Shown here piece by piece: positions 9,977-18,370 of a DNA stretch of 64,000 nucleotides. The position numbers and the translations under genes were made by a program. Source of the stretch: Corynebacterium glucuronolyticum DSM 44120. GTDB lineage: Bacteria; Actinomycetota; Actinomycetes; Mycobacteriales; Mycobacteriaceae. Position 1 is the first letter of the stretch; every line of letters begins with the position of its first letter. Where the stretch lies: contig NZ_CP047452.1 in the NCBI RefSeq assembly GCF_030440595.1, positions 1,922,001 to 1,986,000 on the forward strand, in the 5' to 3' direction. The notes beneath the pieces are model-generated. The model saw only the letters and a program-made list of their open reading frames with translations. It searched no databases and was not told the origin of the DNA.

Positions 9977-10318
9977 TTAGTGGAAGGAGTCACCACATGC
10001 ACACGTCGAGGTTGCGTTTGGGTTATCGATGGTGAACCCCTGCGCCTCAATCGTATCGGCGTAATCGATAGTGGAACCGGCAAGGTACGGGGCGCTCATA
10101 CGATCAACAGCAAGCTTCACACCGCCGAACTCGTCGACAGTATCACCATCGAGCTCGCGGTCGTCGAAGAACAGCTGGTAGCGAAGACCCGAGCAGCCAC
10201 CGGGCTGAACTGCGATGCGGAGGCGGAGATCGTCACGACCTTCCTGGTCGATGAGTGCTTTTGCCTTAGCAGCGGCAGCGTCGGTGAGGGTAACCCCCGT
10301 GGTAGACGGTGCAGTCAT
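9977..10318 (-). CDS. Iron-sulfur cluster insertion protein, HesB/IscA family
   Basis: This 113-residue A-type Fe-S carrier is of the ErpA/IscA kind. The three cluster-binding cysteines are in place: one in GGCSG (about residue 40) and two in the C-terminal CACG. The protein probably delivers clusters to enzymes such as QcrA or LipA, which are encoded nearby, though this pairing is inference. The ATG at 10318 has AGGAG 7 bases upstream; the longer frame to 10591 is not used. The position matches the HesB-family gene near ltsA in other Mycobacteriales. Confidence 0.9.
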   Translation of the reverse strand: MTAPSTTGVTLTDAAAAKAKALIDQEGRDDLRLRIAVQPGGCSGLRYQLFFDDRELDGDTVDEFGGVKLAVDRMSAPYLAGSTIDYADTIEAQGFTIDNPNATSTCACGDSFH

Positions 10319-10541
10319 AGTTTTTCTCCTCTTTAAAAGTCTTGGACTACAGAGCCTGAGCAGCCATAGTGCCGGGCACCAATGTGGCAGGCCCGCAAAC
10401 CCAAACGTTTTCGTGTCACCTACCGTAACACGTCCGTCAATCCCCCTATTCCGCGCCGTCGGCAATAGAGGCCCTGGAAGACTACCACCGGTACGAGCCC
10501 ACGTTAGCCCGGACAGGTGTGACCTAGTAGCCTTATGTTTC

Positions 10542-11303
10542 GTGAGTTCATCGAAGTACCTAAACCTCCTCCGGAACAAGAAGACCAACACGGAGGCTCA
10601 GACCGATCTGCCCGCCGACGCGGATAAGCAGAAAGATTCTGCCCCCTCGGATACACCCGCCAAGCCGAAGAAGAAGGGGAAACAGGCCCCGAACCCCAAG
10701 GCTTTCACCCCGAAGAAGGGGCACGCAACGCCGAAGCGCAAGGACGTTGAGCGTGAGCGTGGCATCAATACCGGCCCCGTGGACGCGCCTGCCTCCTACT
10801 CCGAAATGCGACGCCGCCGTAAGGAAATGAAGGCCTCCATGACTAAGGAGGAGTACAAGGCGTACAAGCAGAAGGAGCGCGATCAGCGCAACGCTCGCAA
10901 CAAGGAAATCCAGGACAAGATGGATGCCGGCGAGGAACAGTATCTGCTCGAGCGCGACCGCGGCCCCGAGCGTCGTTTCCTGCGCGATTGGGTTGATTCC
11001 CGGCATATGCTGAGCTCTTGGCTCATGCCTGTGATGCTCGTTCTCCTGGTATTCATGTTTATCGGCCTGCGCCAGCCGATGATCTCCAACACCGCATCGA
11101 TCGTTGGCATGATCATCATGCTGATCTTCCTCATCGAGGGCATCTACCAGGGGCGCAAGGCCACCCGCGCGGTGCGGGAGCACTTCCCCAACTCCACGCT
11201 GAAGGGCTGGACGCTGGGGTTCTACGCCTGGACTCGCGCCTCGCAGCCTCGCCGCCTACGCACCCCGAAGCCGCAGGTTGAGGCCGGGACCAACATCGAC
11301 TAA
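10542..11303 (+). CDS. DUF3043 membrane protein
   Basis: This protein of about 253 residues has a highly charged, Lys-rich N-terminal half (PKKKGKQAPNPKAFTPKKG; then RRRRKEMKASMTKEEY) and two transmembrane helices near residues 155-205. A short basic tail (RASQPRRLRTPKPQ) follows. This matches the DUF3043 family of Actinobacteria, whose function is unknown. The GTG at 10542 is my preferred start, but the ribosome site is weak. The stop TAA overlaps the cobU ATG by one base (TAATG), so the gene leads the cob cluster. Confidence 0.75.
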   Translation: MSSSKYLNLLRNKKTNTEAQTDLPADADKQKDSAPSDTPAKPKKKGKQAPNPKAFTPKKGHATPKRKDVERERGINTGPVDAPASYSEMRRRRKEMKASMTKEEYKAYKQKERDQRNARNKEIQDKMDAGEEQYLLERDRGPERRFLRDWVDSRHMLSSWLMPVMLVLLVFMFIGLRQPMISNTASIVGMIIMLIFLIEGIYQGRKATRAVREHFPNSTLKGWTLGFYAWTRASQPRRLRTPKPQVEAGTNID

Positions 11304-11845
11304 TGATCACGCTGGTGCTTGGTGGGGCGCGTTCGGGAAAGTCCGTCTTCGCTGAACGGCTTGCCGCGCAGCGCGCTTCGCGCCCTGACACGGTGACATA
11401 CGTGGCCACAGCGCGCCCGCTCATCTCGCCGGACCCCGATTTTGACGAGCGAATCCGTGCGCATCGCGCCCGCCGCCCGAGCCCGTGGCACACGGAGGAC
11501 GAGGAGGATCTCGTCCCCTATCTTGCGCACCCCTCCGGGCTGTCGCTTGTCGACGATCTGGGGACCTGGCTTACTCACCGCTTTGACGTCACCTCGTGGG
11601 ACGAGCCTCCGCAGCAGGCGATCGATGAACTTATTGCTGCGCTGACGGCTCTGCCCTCCACTTCGGATATCATTCTCGTTTCCCCAGAGGTGGGGCTGTC
11701 GGTTGTGCCGGAGCATCGCTCAGCACGATTGTTCCGCGATACCTGCGGGCTGATGAATTCCCGGGTAGCAGAGTGCGCGCACGAGGTTTTCTTCATTGCT
11801 GCCGGTCTGCCGCTCAAACTCAAACCGGCCACCCCACTGACTTAG
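11303..11845 (+). CDS. cobU: Adenosylcobinamide kinase / guanylyltransferase
   Basis: This 180-residue bifunctional enzyme phosphorylates adenosylcobinamide and then adds GMP, giving the activated corrinoid for nucleotide loop assembly. The P-loop GGARSGKS is at residues 7-14, and the family motif RAHRARRPSPWHT holds the histidine that receives GMP. Length is normal for CobU/CobP. It overlaps the upstream gene by one base and is followed 10 bases later by cobT. Confidence 0.93.
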   Translation: MITLVLGGARSGKSVFAERLAAQRASRPDTVTYVATARPLISPDPDFDERIRAHRARRPSPWHTEDEEDLVPYLAHPSGLSLVDDLGTWLTHRFDVTSWDEPPQQAIDELIAALTALPSTSDIILVSPEVGLSVVPEHRSARLFRDTCGLMNSRVAECAHEVFFIAAGLPLKLKPATPLT

Positions 11846-11855
11846 GATTGATTGC

Positions 11856-12902
11856 ATGGAATCAACGGATTTCTTTTCTCACGTGCCTGATCTGTCCGCC
11901 GCTGCCCGCGCGAAGGCGTGGAAAGTACAGAGCCAGCTGACCAAACCACCGGGCTCGCTCGGCCGCCTGGAAGAGATCGGTGCCTGGATGGCCTCAGTAC
12001 AGGACGCGGTTCCTCCCCGCGCCATTAAGAAGCCCCGCGTCGTGGTGTTTGCTGGTGATCATGGCATTGCCGCTCGCGGTGTGAGCAATTTTGACCCGAT
12101 CGTGTCGATCCAGACATTCGACAATATCGCGGAGGGCGGTGCCGGCGTGTGCGCGCTGGCTGCAACACACGGGGTGGAAATCCGCCTGGTCGATATCTCC
12201 CTCGACCGGGAATCCACGGACCCGCACCACGTACGCCGGTCCAGCGGGGCGATCGACGTGGAGGATGCGATGAGCGAGGACGAACTCGCCGCAGCGTTGA
12301 ACGCCGGAATAGACATCGCCAACGAGGAAATAGACGGGGGCGCCGACATCCTCATCCCCGGCGACCTCGGCATCGGCAACACGACCATCGCCGCCGCCCT
12401 CATCGGCGCGTACACACGAACCGAGCCGGTAAAGGTCACCGGGCGCGGCTCAGGAATTGACGACGCGACCTGGAAGCCCAAGGTCGCCGCCGTCCGCGAT
12501 GCCATGTTCCGCGCCCGCCCCTTCGGGCGTGATCCGTTTAAGGTGCTGGTGGCCATCGGCTCCCCTGACATCGCTGCTATGGCAGCCTTTATGGCCCAGG
12601 CTGCTTCTCGACGCATTCCTGTCATCCTCGACGGTGCAATCGTTACGGCCGCTGGCCTGTGGGCAAACCGCCTGGCTCCCGGCGCGTCATCGTTCTGGAT
12701 TGCCGGCCACCGCTCTCCCGAACCCGCCCACGGCTACGCACTGCGAGAGCTCGAACTCACGCCCATCCTCGATCTGGGGATGCGCCTGGGCGAGGGTTCC
12801 GGTGCAGTGGAGGCACTCCCCCATATTCGCGCCGCAGTCAACATTTTCCACCACATGGCAACGTTCGCCGACGCTGGTGTGAACACGGCCTTCCACAGCT
12901 AG
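11856..12902 (+). CDS. cobT: Nicotinate-nucleotide:dimethylbenzimidazole phosphoribosyltransferase
   Basis: This 348-residue enzyme activates the lower ligand base of cobalamin by moving phosphoribose from nicotinate mononucleotide. The family motifs LTKPPGSLGRLEE (near residue 30), FAGDHGIAARGVS, GDLGIGNTTIAAAL and the C-terminal LGEGSGAV with the catalytic Glu are all present. It lies between cobU and cobS. With them it converts cobinamide and base to cobalamin precursors; no corrin-ring genes are seen here. Confidence 0.95.
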   Translation: MESTDFFSHVPDLSAAARAKAWKVQSQLTKPPGSLGRLEEIGAWMASVQDAVPPRAIKKPRVVVFAGDHGIAARGVSNFDPIVSIQTFDNIAEGGAGVCALAATHGVEIRLVDISLDRESTDPHHVRRSSGAIDVEDAMSEDELAAALNAGIDIANEEIDGGADILIPGDLGIGNTTIAAALIGAYTRTEPVKVTGRGSGIDDATWKPKVAAVRDAMFRARPFGRDPFKVLVAIGSPDIAAMAAFMAQAASRRIPVILDGAIVTAAGLWANRLAPGASSFWIAGHRSPEPAHGYALRELELTPILDLGMRLGEGSGAVEALPHIRAAVNIFHHMATFADAGVNTAFHS

Positions 12903-12918
12903 GAGGCGTGCATAAAAG

Positions 12919-13707
12919 GTGAGTGGCAAAGCAGGTCCCGGCGATAACCCCGCGCGTTCAGGTCACGTGTCTGTTGTGTGGGAGGCTATCTCTACGGCAC
13001 TCAGCTGGATGACGGTCTTCCCCTTCGCTGGGGCGCGGACCTTCGATCGCACGACGGGTGCGCGCGCCATGGCGGCGCTCCCCGTCGCCGGAATCGTTAT
13101 CGGCGTATGCAGCGCTGTCCTCTTTTTTGCGCTGCGTCACTCACCACTTCTTGCCGCGGCACTTGCGCTTGCCGTTGCTGAGCTCTGCACTCGCTTCATG
13201 CATGCCGACGCGCTTGCCGATGTTGCCGACGCACTGGGCTCCTACGCCCAGCCGGACAAGGCTCGCGAGATCCTTCACGATTCGCGTTCTGGTGCCTTCG
13301 CCATCGGAGCGCTTGCCATGGTGTACATCGTGCAATTCGCCGCCTTCGCATCCGTGCCGTCGCCGTGGTTCGTCTTCTTCTCGTTATGGGCCGGTCGCAT
13401 CGCAGGCCAGGTTCCAGCGACCGGTGGCTTTGCACCGTTTTCAGAATCCGGATTCGGTGGCCTCATCATCGGCACAGTCCACTGGTGGTGGATCGCCGTA
13501 TGGTGGGCGATTCTCAGTGGCTTTTCGCTCGCCGTTGCGGGTCCATGGATTGCTCTGGCATCCGCCATTGCGCTCGCTTTAAGCTACTGGTTCAGTACGC
13601 ACATGTCCCGGCGTTTCGACGGTCTCAACGGCGACTGCGTGGGCTCCTGTGTTCTCCTTGGCACCACGGCTACTGCCGCCCTCGCTGCTATTTTCAGCTC
13701 TCTGTAA
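12919..13707 (+). CDS. cobS: Adenosylcobinamide-GDP ribazoletransferase
   Basis: This 262-residue integral membrane enzyme joins adenosylcobinamide-GDP with alpha-ribazole, the final step of cobalamin assembly. Several hydrophobic helices are visible, plus the acidic motif MHADALADVADALG followed by REILHDSRSGAFA. The usual HxDG reads HADA here. The likely start is GTG at 12919, with AGGAGG 12 bases upstream; GTG at 12967 is a shorter alternative. It follows cobT closely, completing cobUTS. Confidence 0.92.
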   Translation: MSGKAGPGDNPARSGHVSVVWEAISTALSWMTVFPFAGARTFDRTTGARAMAALPVAGIVIGVCSAVLFFALRHSPLLAAALALAVAELCTRFMHADALADVADALGSYAQPDKAREILHDSRSGAFAIGALAMVYIVQFAAFASVPSPWFVFFSLWAGRIAGQVPATGGFAPFSESGFGGLIIGTVHWWWIAVWWAILSGFSLAVAGPWIALASAIALALSYWFSTHMSRRFDGLNGDCVGSCVLLGTTATAALAAIFSSL

Positions 13708-13782
13708 CACATACATCCCGCCTTCGCTTCCTCCTGGACGCCTACAGGCACACTCCGACCCGCATTTTCGGTGTCGGCACAG

Positions 13783-14847
13783 ATGGCAACTACACTCTGG
13801 CACGTGCGATGGTTAGTGGTTGCACCGCTTTCGGTGCTCTTGGGGTACGTGTTGAGCCGCGCATCGGTGCCGGCAGCGTGGATCATTGGACCGCTGGTAG
13901 TGTCAGCGGCCTGCGCTTTGCTGACTAAAAAGGAGCTTCCCCTTAACCGCTATCTGTTTCGGTTTTCCCGCGGCACGATCGGAATCCTCGCTGCTCTTCC
14001 CCTCGTCACCGTCGGCTGGCGGGAGTTCGTGACGTACCTGCTGCCAGGGCTATTTACCGCTACCTTTACCATCCTGTTGGCTATTATTGGCGGAACCATC
14101 ATGGGAAAAACGCACAAGCAAATCGGGCTTGAATCCGGCATTATGTCGATGCTCGCAGGGGGTGCATCCGTCATGCCCATCATCGCCAAAGAAGTAGGAG
14201 CTGACTACCGCTACGTCGCGCTCAACCAGTACCTCCGCTTGCTTACCGTGTCTGTCTCTTTGCCGCTCGTGGCGGGCTGGCTCATGACAACGGAGAGCGC
14301 CCCCGCTGGACACCCTGCTCCACCCGAGCCCGCAGGTTGGGTCGGCCTCGCGATCATTATTGCCGTGGCGATGGGTGCGGAGTCCGTTGCTCGTTTCCTC
14401 CATATCCCTTCCCCCTCGATCATTGGGCCGATCCTCGTGATGATCATCGTCGCGTCTGCGATCCCGGATTCGGTCTCCTTGTATCCACCAGAAGTGATGC
14501 GGATCATCGCTTTCCTCGTCGTCGGATGGATGTGCGGAGGCAGCCTCTCCCTCACCTCCCTGAAGACGTTCTCTGCTCTCCTCCCGATTACGCTCACATT
14601 CGTCGGTGTCCTCATTGGTGCATGTGCTCTCATCGCGTGGCCCCTCACGGAATGGCTAGACATCACGTACTTTGAAGCCTATCTCGCAACCACCCCGGGG
14701 GCTCTAGACACGGTTCTGGCGCTTACATCAGAGAGCGGATCCGGTGCGGTCGTCGTCACTATGCAGGTGATTCGGCTGCTCTGCATTGTGGTTTTTGCCG
14801 GCTACCTGCCCCAATTTCTCCGTCTCTACCGGCGTTTTGTGCGATAA
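13783..14847 (+). CDS. AbrB-family membrane protein (two AbrB duplication units)
   Basis: This membrane protein of about 354 residues has 9-10 hydrophobic segments arranged as two similar halves. Each contains a glycine-rich loop (GAxxRFxxGTIGIL; then GWMCGGSLSL). It resembles the AbrB/DUF families once called putative ammonia monooxygenase. These have no demonstrated enzyme activity and are better viewed as transport-like proteins, perhaps regulators. I take ATG 13783 (MATTLWHVRW); GTG 13771 is also possible, and neither has a clear ribosome site. It ends at a shared terminator with ilvE. Confidence 0.75.
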   Translation: MATTLWHVRWLVVAPLSVLLGYVLSRASVPAAWIIGPLVVSAACALLTKKELPLNRYLFRFSRGTIGILAALPLVTVGWREFVTYLLPGLFTATFTILLAIIGGTIMGKTHKQIGLESGIMSMLAGGASVMPIIAKEVGADYRYVALNQYLRLLTVSVSLPLVAGWLMTTESAPAGHPAPPEPAGWVGLAIIIAVAMGAESVARFLHIPSPSIIGPILVMIIVASAIPDSVSLYPPEVMRIIAFLVVGWMCGGSLSLTSLKTFSALLPITLTFVGVLIGACALIAWPLTEWLDITYFEAYLATTPGALDTVLALTSESGSGAVVVTMQVIRLLCIVVFAGYLPQFLRLYRRFVR

Positions 14848-14880
14848 AAAAGTGGTACCCAAAAACGGGTACCACTTTCA
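14847..14880. terminator. Bidirectional terminator between the AbrB gene and ilvE
   Basis: AAAGTGGTACCC (14849-14860) pairs with GGGTACCACTTT (14867-14878) around an AAAAAC loop, giving a 12-bp stem with A/T ends on both strands. Confidence 0.85.
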
Positions 14881-14952
14881 TCGCTCTTCGCGTGCAACTA
14901 GCTCACTCTCTCCCGGCCAGATCGAACGAGATCGTGTGAGTGGGTGCAACTG

Positions 14953-16053
14953 CTAGGCGAGCTGATCCATCCATCCGTGGGTATCGTCAATATCGCCATG
15001 CTGGATTCCGGTCAGGTGCTCGCGAAGCTGCATCGTGACCTTGCCTGCCTCTCCGTTGTTGACGGTAAAGGAGCCGTGGGCGCTCTTGACCTCGCCGACG
15101 GGCGTGATGACAGCAGCCGTGCCGCAGGCGAAGGACTCCACCATGGCACCGGACTTCACGTCGTTTTCCCAATCGTCTTTGGAGATCCGTCGCTCATCGG
15201 TGTCGTAGCCAAGGTCGCGGGCGACCTGCAACAGCGAGTCGCGTGTCACGCCGGGCAGCAGCGAACCGGAAAGAGCGGGGGTGACAACGGAGGTCTTGTC
15301 GCCATCGGAGTACACGAACATGAGGTTCATGCCGCCCATTTCTTCGATGTATGTACGTTCGGTCGCATCCAACCACACAACCTGATCGCAGCCCTTCTCT
15401 TCTGCCTGCGATTGTGCGAGCAGGGAGCCTGCGTAGTTGCCAGCAAACTTGGCGGCTCCAGTCCCGCCGGGGGCGGCGCGGACGTAGTCCTCGCAGAGCC
15501 ACACGGAGACAGGCTTAACGCCACCGGAGAAGTAGGCGCCAGCGGGTGAGGCGATGAGCACATAGCGGTATGCGTTGGCCGGGTGGACGCCGAGGGAGTT
15601 TTGCGTGGAGATCATGAAGGGGCGCAGGTAGAGGGATTCTTCGCCACCTGCGGCGGGTACCCAGCGCTTGTCGATTTCGACGATTTGGCGCAGGGACTCG
15701 ATGAATACGTCCTCCGGCAGCTCCGGCATGGCCAAACGCTGTGCGGATCGCTGGAACCTGCGTGCGTTCTGCTCAGGACGGAAGGTGTAGACGTGGCCGT
15801 CAGCGTGACGGTAGGCCTTGAGGCCCTCAAAGATCGCCTGCCCGTAGTGGAAAACGGTGCAGGCAGGCTCGAGGGAAATCGGCTCGTACGGGCGGACCTG
15901 AGCATCGTGCCAACCTTTGTCTTCCGACCAGTCGATGGTGACCATATGATCGGTGAAGAAGTTACCAAATCCGGGCTTTTCCAAGACCTTAGCGATCTCT
16001 TCGTCGGTTGCCGGATGAGGGTTCTGGTGAATTGTAAAGGAAAGTGAAGCCAT
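14953..16053 (-). CDS. ilvE: Branched-chain amino acid aminotransferase
   Basis: This 366-residue fold-type IV PLP enzyme carries out the last step of Leu, Ile and Val synthesis and the first step of their breakdown. The PLP lysine sits in AAKFAGNYAGSLLAQ. Family landmarks such as GQAIFEGLKAYRHADG and RTYIEEMGGMNLMFV are clear. The ATG at 16053 (MASLSFTIHQ) is preceded by weak purine content. A longer frame to 16092 has no support. It is divergent from pepA. Confidence 0.95.
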   Translation of the reverse strand: MASLSFTIHQNPHPATDEEIAKVLEKPGFGNFFTDHMVTIDWSEDKGWHDAQVRPYEPISLEPACTVFHYGQAIFEGLKAYRHADGHVYTFRPEQNARRFQRSAQRLAMPELPEDVFIESLRQIVEIDKRWVPAAGGEESLYLRPFMISTQNSLGVHPANAYRYVLIASPAGAYFSGGVKPVSVWLCEDYVRAAPGGTGAAKFAGNYAGSLLAQSQAEEKGCDQVVWLDATERTYIEEMGGMNLMFVYSDGDKTSVVTPALSGSLLPGVTRDSLLQVARDLGYDTDERRISKDDWENDVKSGAMVESFACGTAAVITPVGEVKSAHGSFTVNNGEAGKVTMQLREHLTGIQHGDIDDTHGWMDQLA

Positions 16054-16140
16054 AGCCACACAATACACCCCTTCCCGCCTAATGGGAACCATCCTTCACA
16101 TAGTGAGACAAAAATCCGGCACGGGTAATGATCCTTCCTG

Positions 16141-16170
16141 GTAGCCACCGACACTTTGTACACTGGCTAC
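16141..16170. promoter_or_regulatory. Inverted repeat in the ilvE-pepA divergent region
   Basis: GTAGCCA (16141-16147) and TGGCTAC (16164-16170) are perfect 7-bp arms, with partial symmetry inside (GACAC/TACAC). The site is 64 bases before pepA and could be an operator. No regulator is assigned. Confidence 0.35.
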
Positions 16171-16233
16171 AACCGGACCGGTTCACCCGTCCACTCATTT
16201 TCCCATTTTCGCACAAATATTGGAGGAGTACAG

Positions 16234-17697
16234 ATGGCTAAGGTCACTTTCCCGCAGGGGCACATTGTTTCCGTCGCGGCAGGAAAGAAGATTCCAAAAG
16301 ATGTTGAAGTAGTTGTCACCGGCTTATTTGCAGATGACGCAACAAAGACCAAGAAGAGGGACGAAATCACCTCCGCTCTCGTTGCAGTTGGACACGCTGG
16401 GAAATGGGGCCGTACCCGCACAGTCGCCACCAAGGAACACCTTGTTGTGGGGGTGGGGCTAGGCAAGCGCGCCGAGTTCACCCAGGACAAACTTCGTCAG
16501 GCCGCTGCCATCGGCGCTAAGCACCTAGGAGATGCAACCCGCGCCGCTACCACACTTGCCACTATCCCTGTCGAAGCCTCCGCCGAGGTTTCCAACGCGG
16601 CCGCCGTCGCCGAGGGATTCATCCTCGGTTCTTACTCGTTCGACGGGCTAAAGACTGCTCCGGATACGCACACCGACTGTGAAGTCACCATCGTCGGTGG
16701 CACCAAGAAGGACATAGCTGCAGCCTCCGTCCGCGCACGCGCCGTCGTACTCACCCGCGACCTGGTGAACACCCCCTCCTCACACCTTTACCCGGAAACC
16801 TACGCGGCCAGGGTAAAGAAGCTGGCTAAAAACCTCAGTGTTGAGATCCTCGAACCGGAAGAACTGGAAAAGCGAGGGTTTGGCGGAATCCTCGCCGTCG
16901 GCGGTGGCTCCTCACGCTCGCCCCGCATGGTGTCCGTTTCCTATAAGGCAGGAAAAGGTCTCCCGAGCATCGGTCTCATAGGCAAAGGCATCACATTCGA
17001 CACCGGCGGTATCTCCATCAAGCCGTCGGCGGGAATGGATGACATGATTTCCGACATGGGTGGGTCAGCAGCCGTATTCGCCACGGTTCTCGCGGCAGCA
17101 GAGCTGGAGCTCACCATCAACGTCACTGCATACCTCCCCCTGGCAGAAAACATGCCTGGTGGCGCAGCCTACCGCCCCGGCGATGTCATCACCCACTTTG
17201 GTGGACTCACCAGCGAGATCCGCAACACCGACGCAGAGGGGCGCCTGGTGCTTGCCGACGGCCTCGCCTACGCCTCCACTAAAGGTCACGATTACCTCAT
17301 CGACGTTGCTACACTCACCGGCGCGCAGATCGTCGCACTCGGCAACCGCACAGCGGGTGTCATGGGGACGGAGGACTTCCGCGACCTCATTGCAGAAACC
17401 GGGCGCGCTGTTGGTGAGGATGCCTGGGCGATGCCGATTACGGAGGAAGTCCGGTCAACGATGGACTCGGATGTCGCCGATGTGCGCAACATGGGTGAAC
17501 GACCGGGTGGCATGCTCTCAGCGGCCGCCTACCTCGAGCACTTTGTGCCGAAGGACACTCCGTGGGCGCACATTGACATCGCTGGCCCGTCCTACAACAC
17601 AGGGGCCTCCTGGGGCTACACCCCAAAGCGTGGCACAGGCGTCCCCGTCCGCACGCTTGTAGCGACGCTGGAAAGGCTAGCAAAGAATAAGAAGTAA
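16234..17697 (+). CDS. pepA: Leucyl aminopeptidase (M17)
   Basis: This 487-residue cytosolic zinc/manganese aminopeptidase of family M17 shows the signature NTDAEGRLVLADGL and the metal-site block IGKGITFDTGGISIKPSAGMDDM. Length is typical. The ATG at 16234 follows GGAGGAG by 6 bases. The longer frame to 16156 overlaps the divergent promoter and is rejected. It ends at a strong terminator. It probably recycles peptides; no operon partner is seen. Confidence 0.95.
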   Translation: MAKVTFPQGHIVSVAAGKKIPKDVEVVVTGLFADDATKTKKRDEITSALVAVGHAGKWGRTRTVATKEHLVVGVGLGKRAEFTQDKLRQAAAIGAKHLGDATRAATTLATIPVEASAEVSNAAAVAEGFILGSYSFDGLKTAPDTHTDCEVTIVGGTKKDIAAASVRARAVVLTRDLVNTPSSHLYPETYAARVKKLAKNLSVEILEPEELEKRGFGGILAVGGGSSRSPRMVSVSYKAGKGLPSIGLIGKGITFDTGGISIKPSAGMDDMISDMGGSAAVFATVLAAAELELTINVTAYLPLAENMPGGAAYRPGDVITHFGGLTSEIRNTDAEGRLVLADGLAYASTKGHDYLIDVATLTGAQIVALGNRTAGVMGTEDFRDLIAETGRAVGEDAWAMPITEEVRSTMDSDVADVRNMGERPGGMLSAAAYLEHFVPKDTPWAHIDIAGPSYNTGASWGYTPKRGTGVPVRTLVATLERLAKNKK

Positions 17698-17710
17698 GTA
17701 TGCCCGCTCA

Positions 17711-17740
17711 GGTCGCGCCCGTCTGGGCGCGACCTTTTTT
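17711..17740 (+). terminator. Terminator of pepA
   Basis: The 10-bp stem GGTCGCGCCC (17711-17720) with GGGCGCGACC (17725-17734) has a GTCT loop and is followed by TTTTTT. Its T-tract overlaps the stop codon region of the convergent gene. Confidence 0.9.
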
Positions 17741-18137
17741 ATTCCCCGTCGGGCGAATCTTGTTGGAGCTTCGCCTTCCGTTCGCGGTACTCCAGACGTT
17801 TACGGATGAGACGATCCTTTTCAATTCGATCCCGCATCCGCTGCGGATAACCTGCCTCCTCCACATCGTAAATGTCGATCCCCAGCCTTTTCGCAACCAC
17901 ATCGATCCCCTTGGGCCCACCGATCTTTCTCCGAATATGGTCTCCCCCTTCGTCGACAAGCACAATAGACATCTCGTTAACGAACGTCTCGGGTTCGATG
18001 AACCCCTCTACATACCCCCTCGGTGCTGCCCAACGCTCGAGAGCGACTAGATCAGGCTCACGAATTGTGCTACCGGGAGCCCGTTTCACGCGCTTATCCG
18101 TAGCCTTTTTCTTACCCTTTGAAAGAAAGCCAAACAC
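17739..18137 (-). CDS. Conserved hypothetical protein between pepA and sucB
   Basis: I do not recognise a characterised family in this 132-residue, highly charged soluble protein. The N-terminus is basic (FLSKGKKKATDKRVKR), the middle has an acidic/aliphatic stretch (VNEMSIVLVDEGG), and the C-terminus is a likely charged helix (RMRDRIEKDRLIRKRLEYRERKAK). A small gene in this place and orientation between pepA and sucB occurs in other corynebacteria. The start appears to be GTG 18137, without a good Shine-Dalgarno sequence. Confidence 0.75.
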   Translation of the reverse strand: MFGFLSKGKKKATDKRVKRAPGSTIREPDLVALERWAAPRGYVEGFIEPETFVNEMSIVLVDEGGDHIRRKIGGPKGIDVVAKRLGIDIYDVEEAGYPQRMRDRIEKDRLIRKRLEYRERKAKLQQDSPDGE

Positions 18138-18322
18138 ACTACGACTTTAACCGATACAGGGTCTGACAAACCAGACTGCCGCCAGAACCGCGCAAGCGCT
18201 GTGCATAAGCCGAATCCTATGCAGAACAAACCACCGCACTACACCCTCCTAGGGGTAGATGCCGGGTGTATACAAGGGATTTGCACGAACGCCGGTGTGT
18301 GCACGGGGTGGGGCTATAGGCT

Positions 18323-18328
18323 TACAAT
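18323..18328 (+). promoter_or_regulatory. Candidate -10 element of sucB
   Basis: TACAAT lies 43 bases before the sucB ATG, after TATAGGCT, and resembles a corynebacterial -10. No convincing -35 hexamer is present, which is common in this genus. Confidence 0.35.
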
Positions 18329-18370
18329 GGTGAAAACGCGTAGGACTACAGCTCAAGGAGTATGACGAAA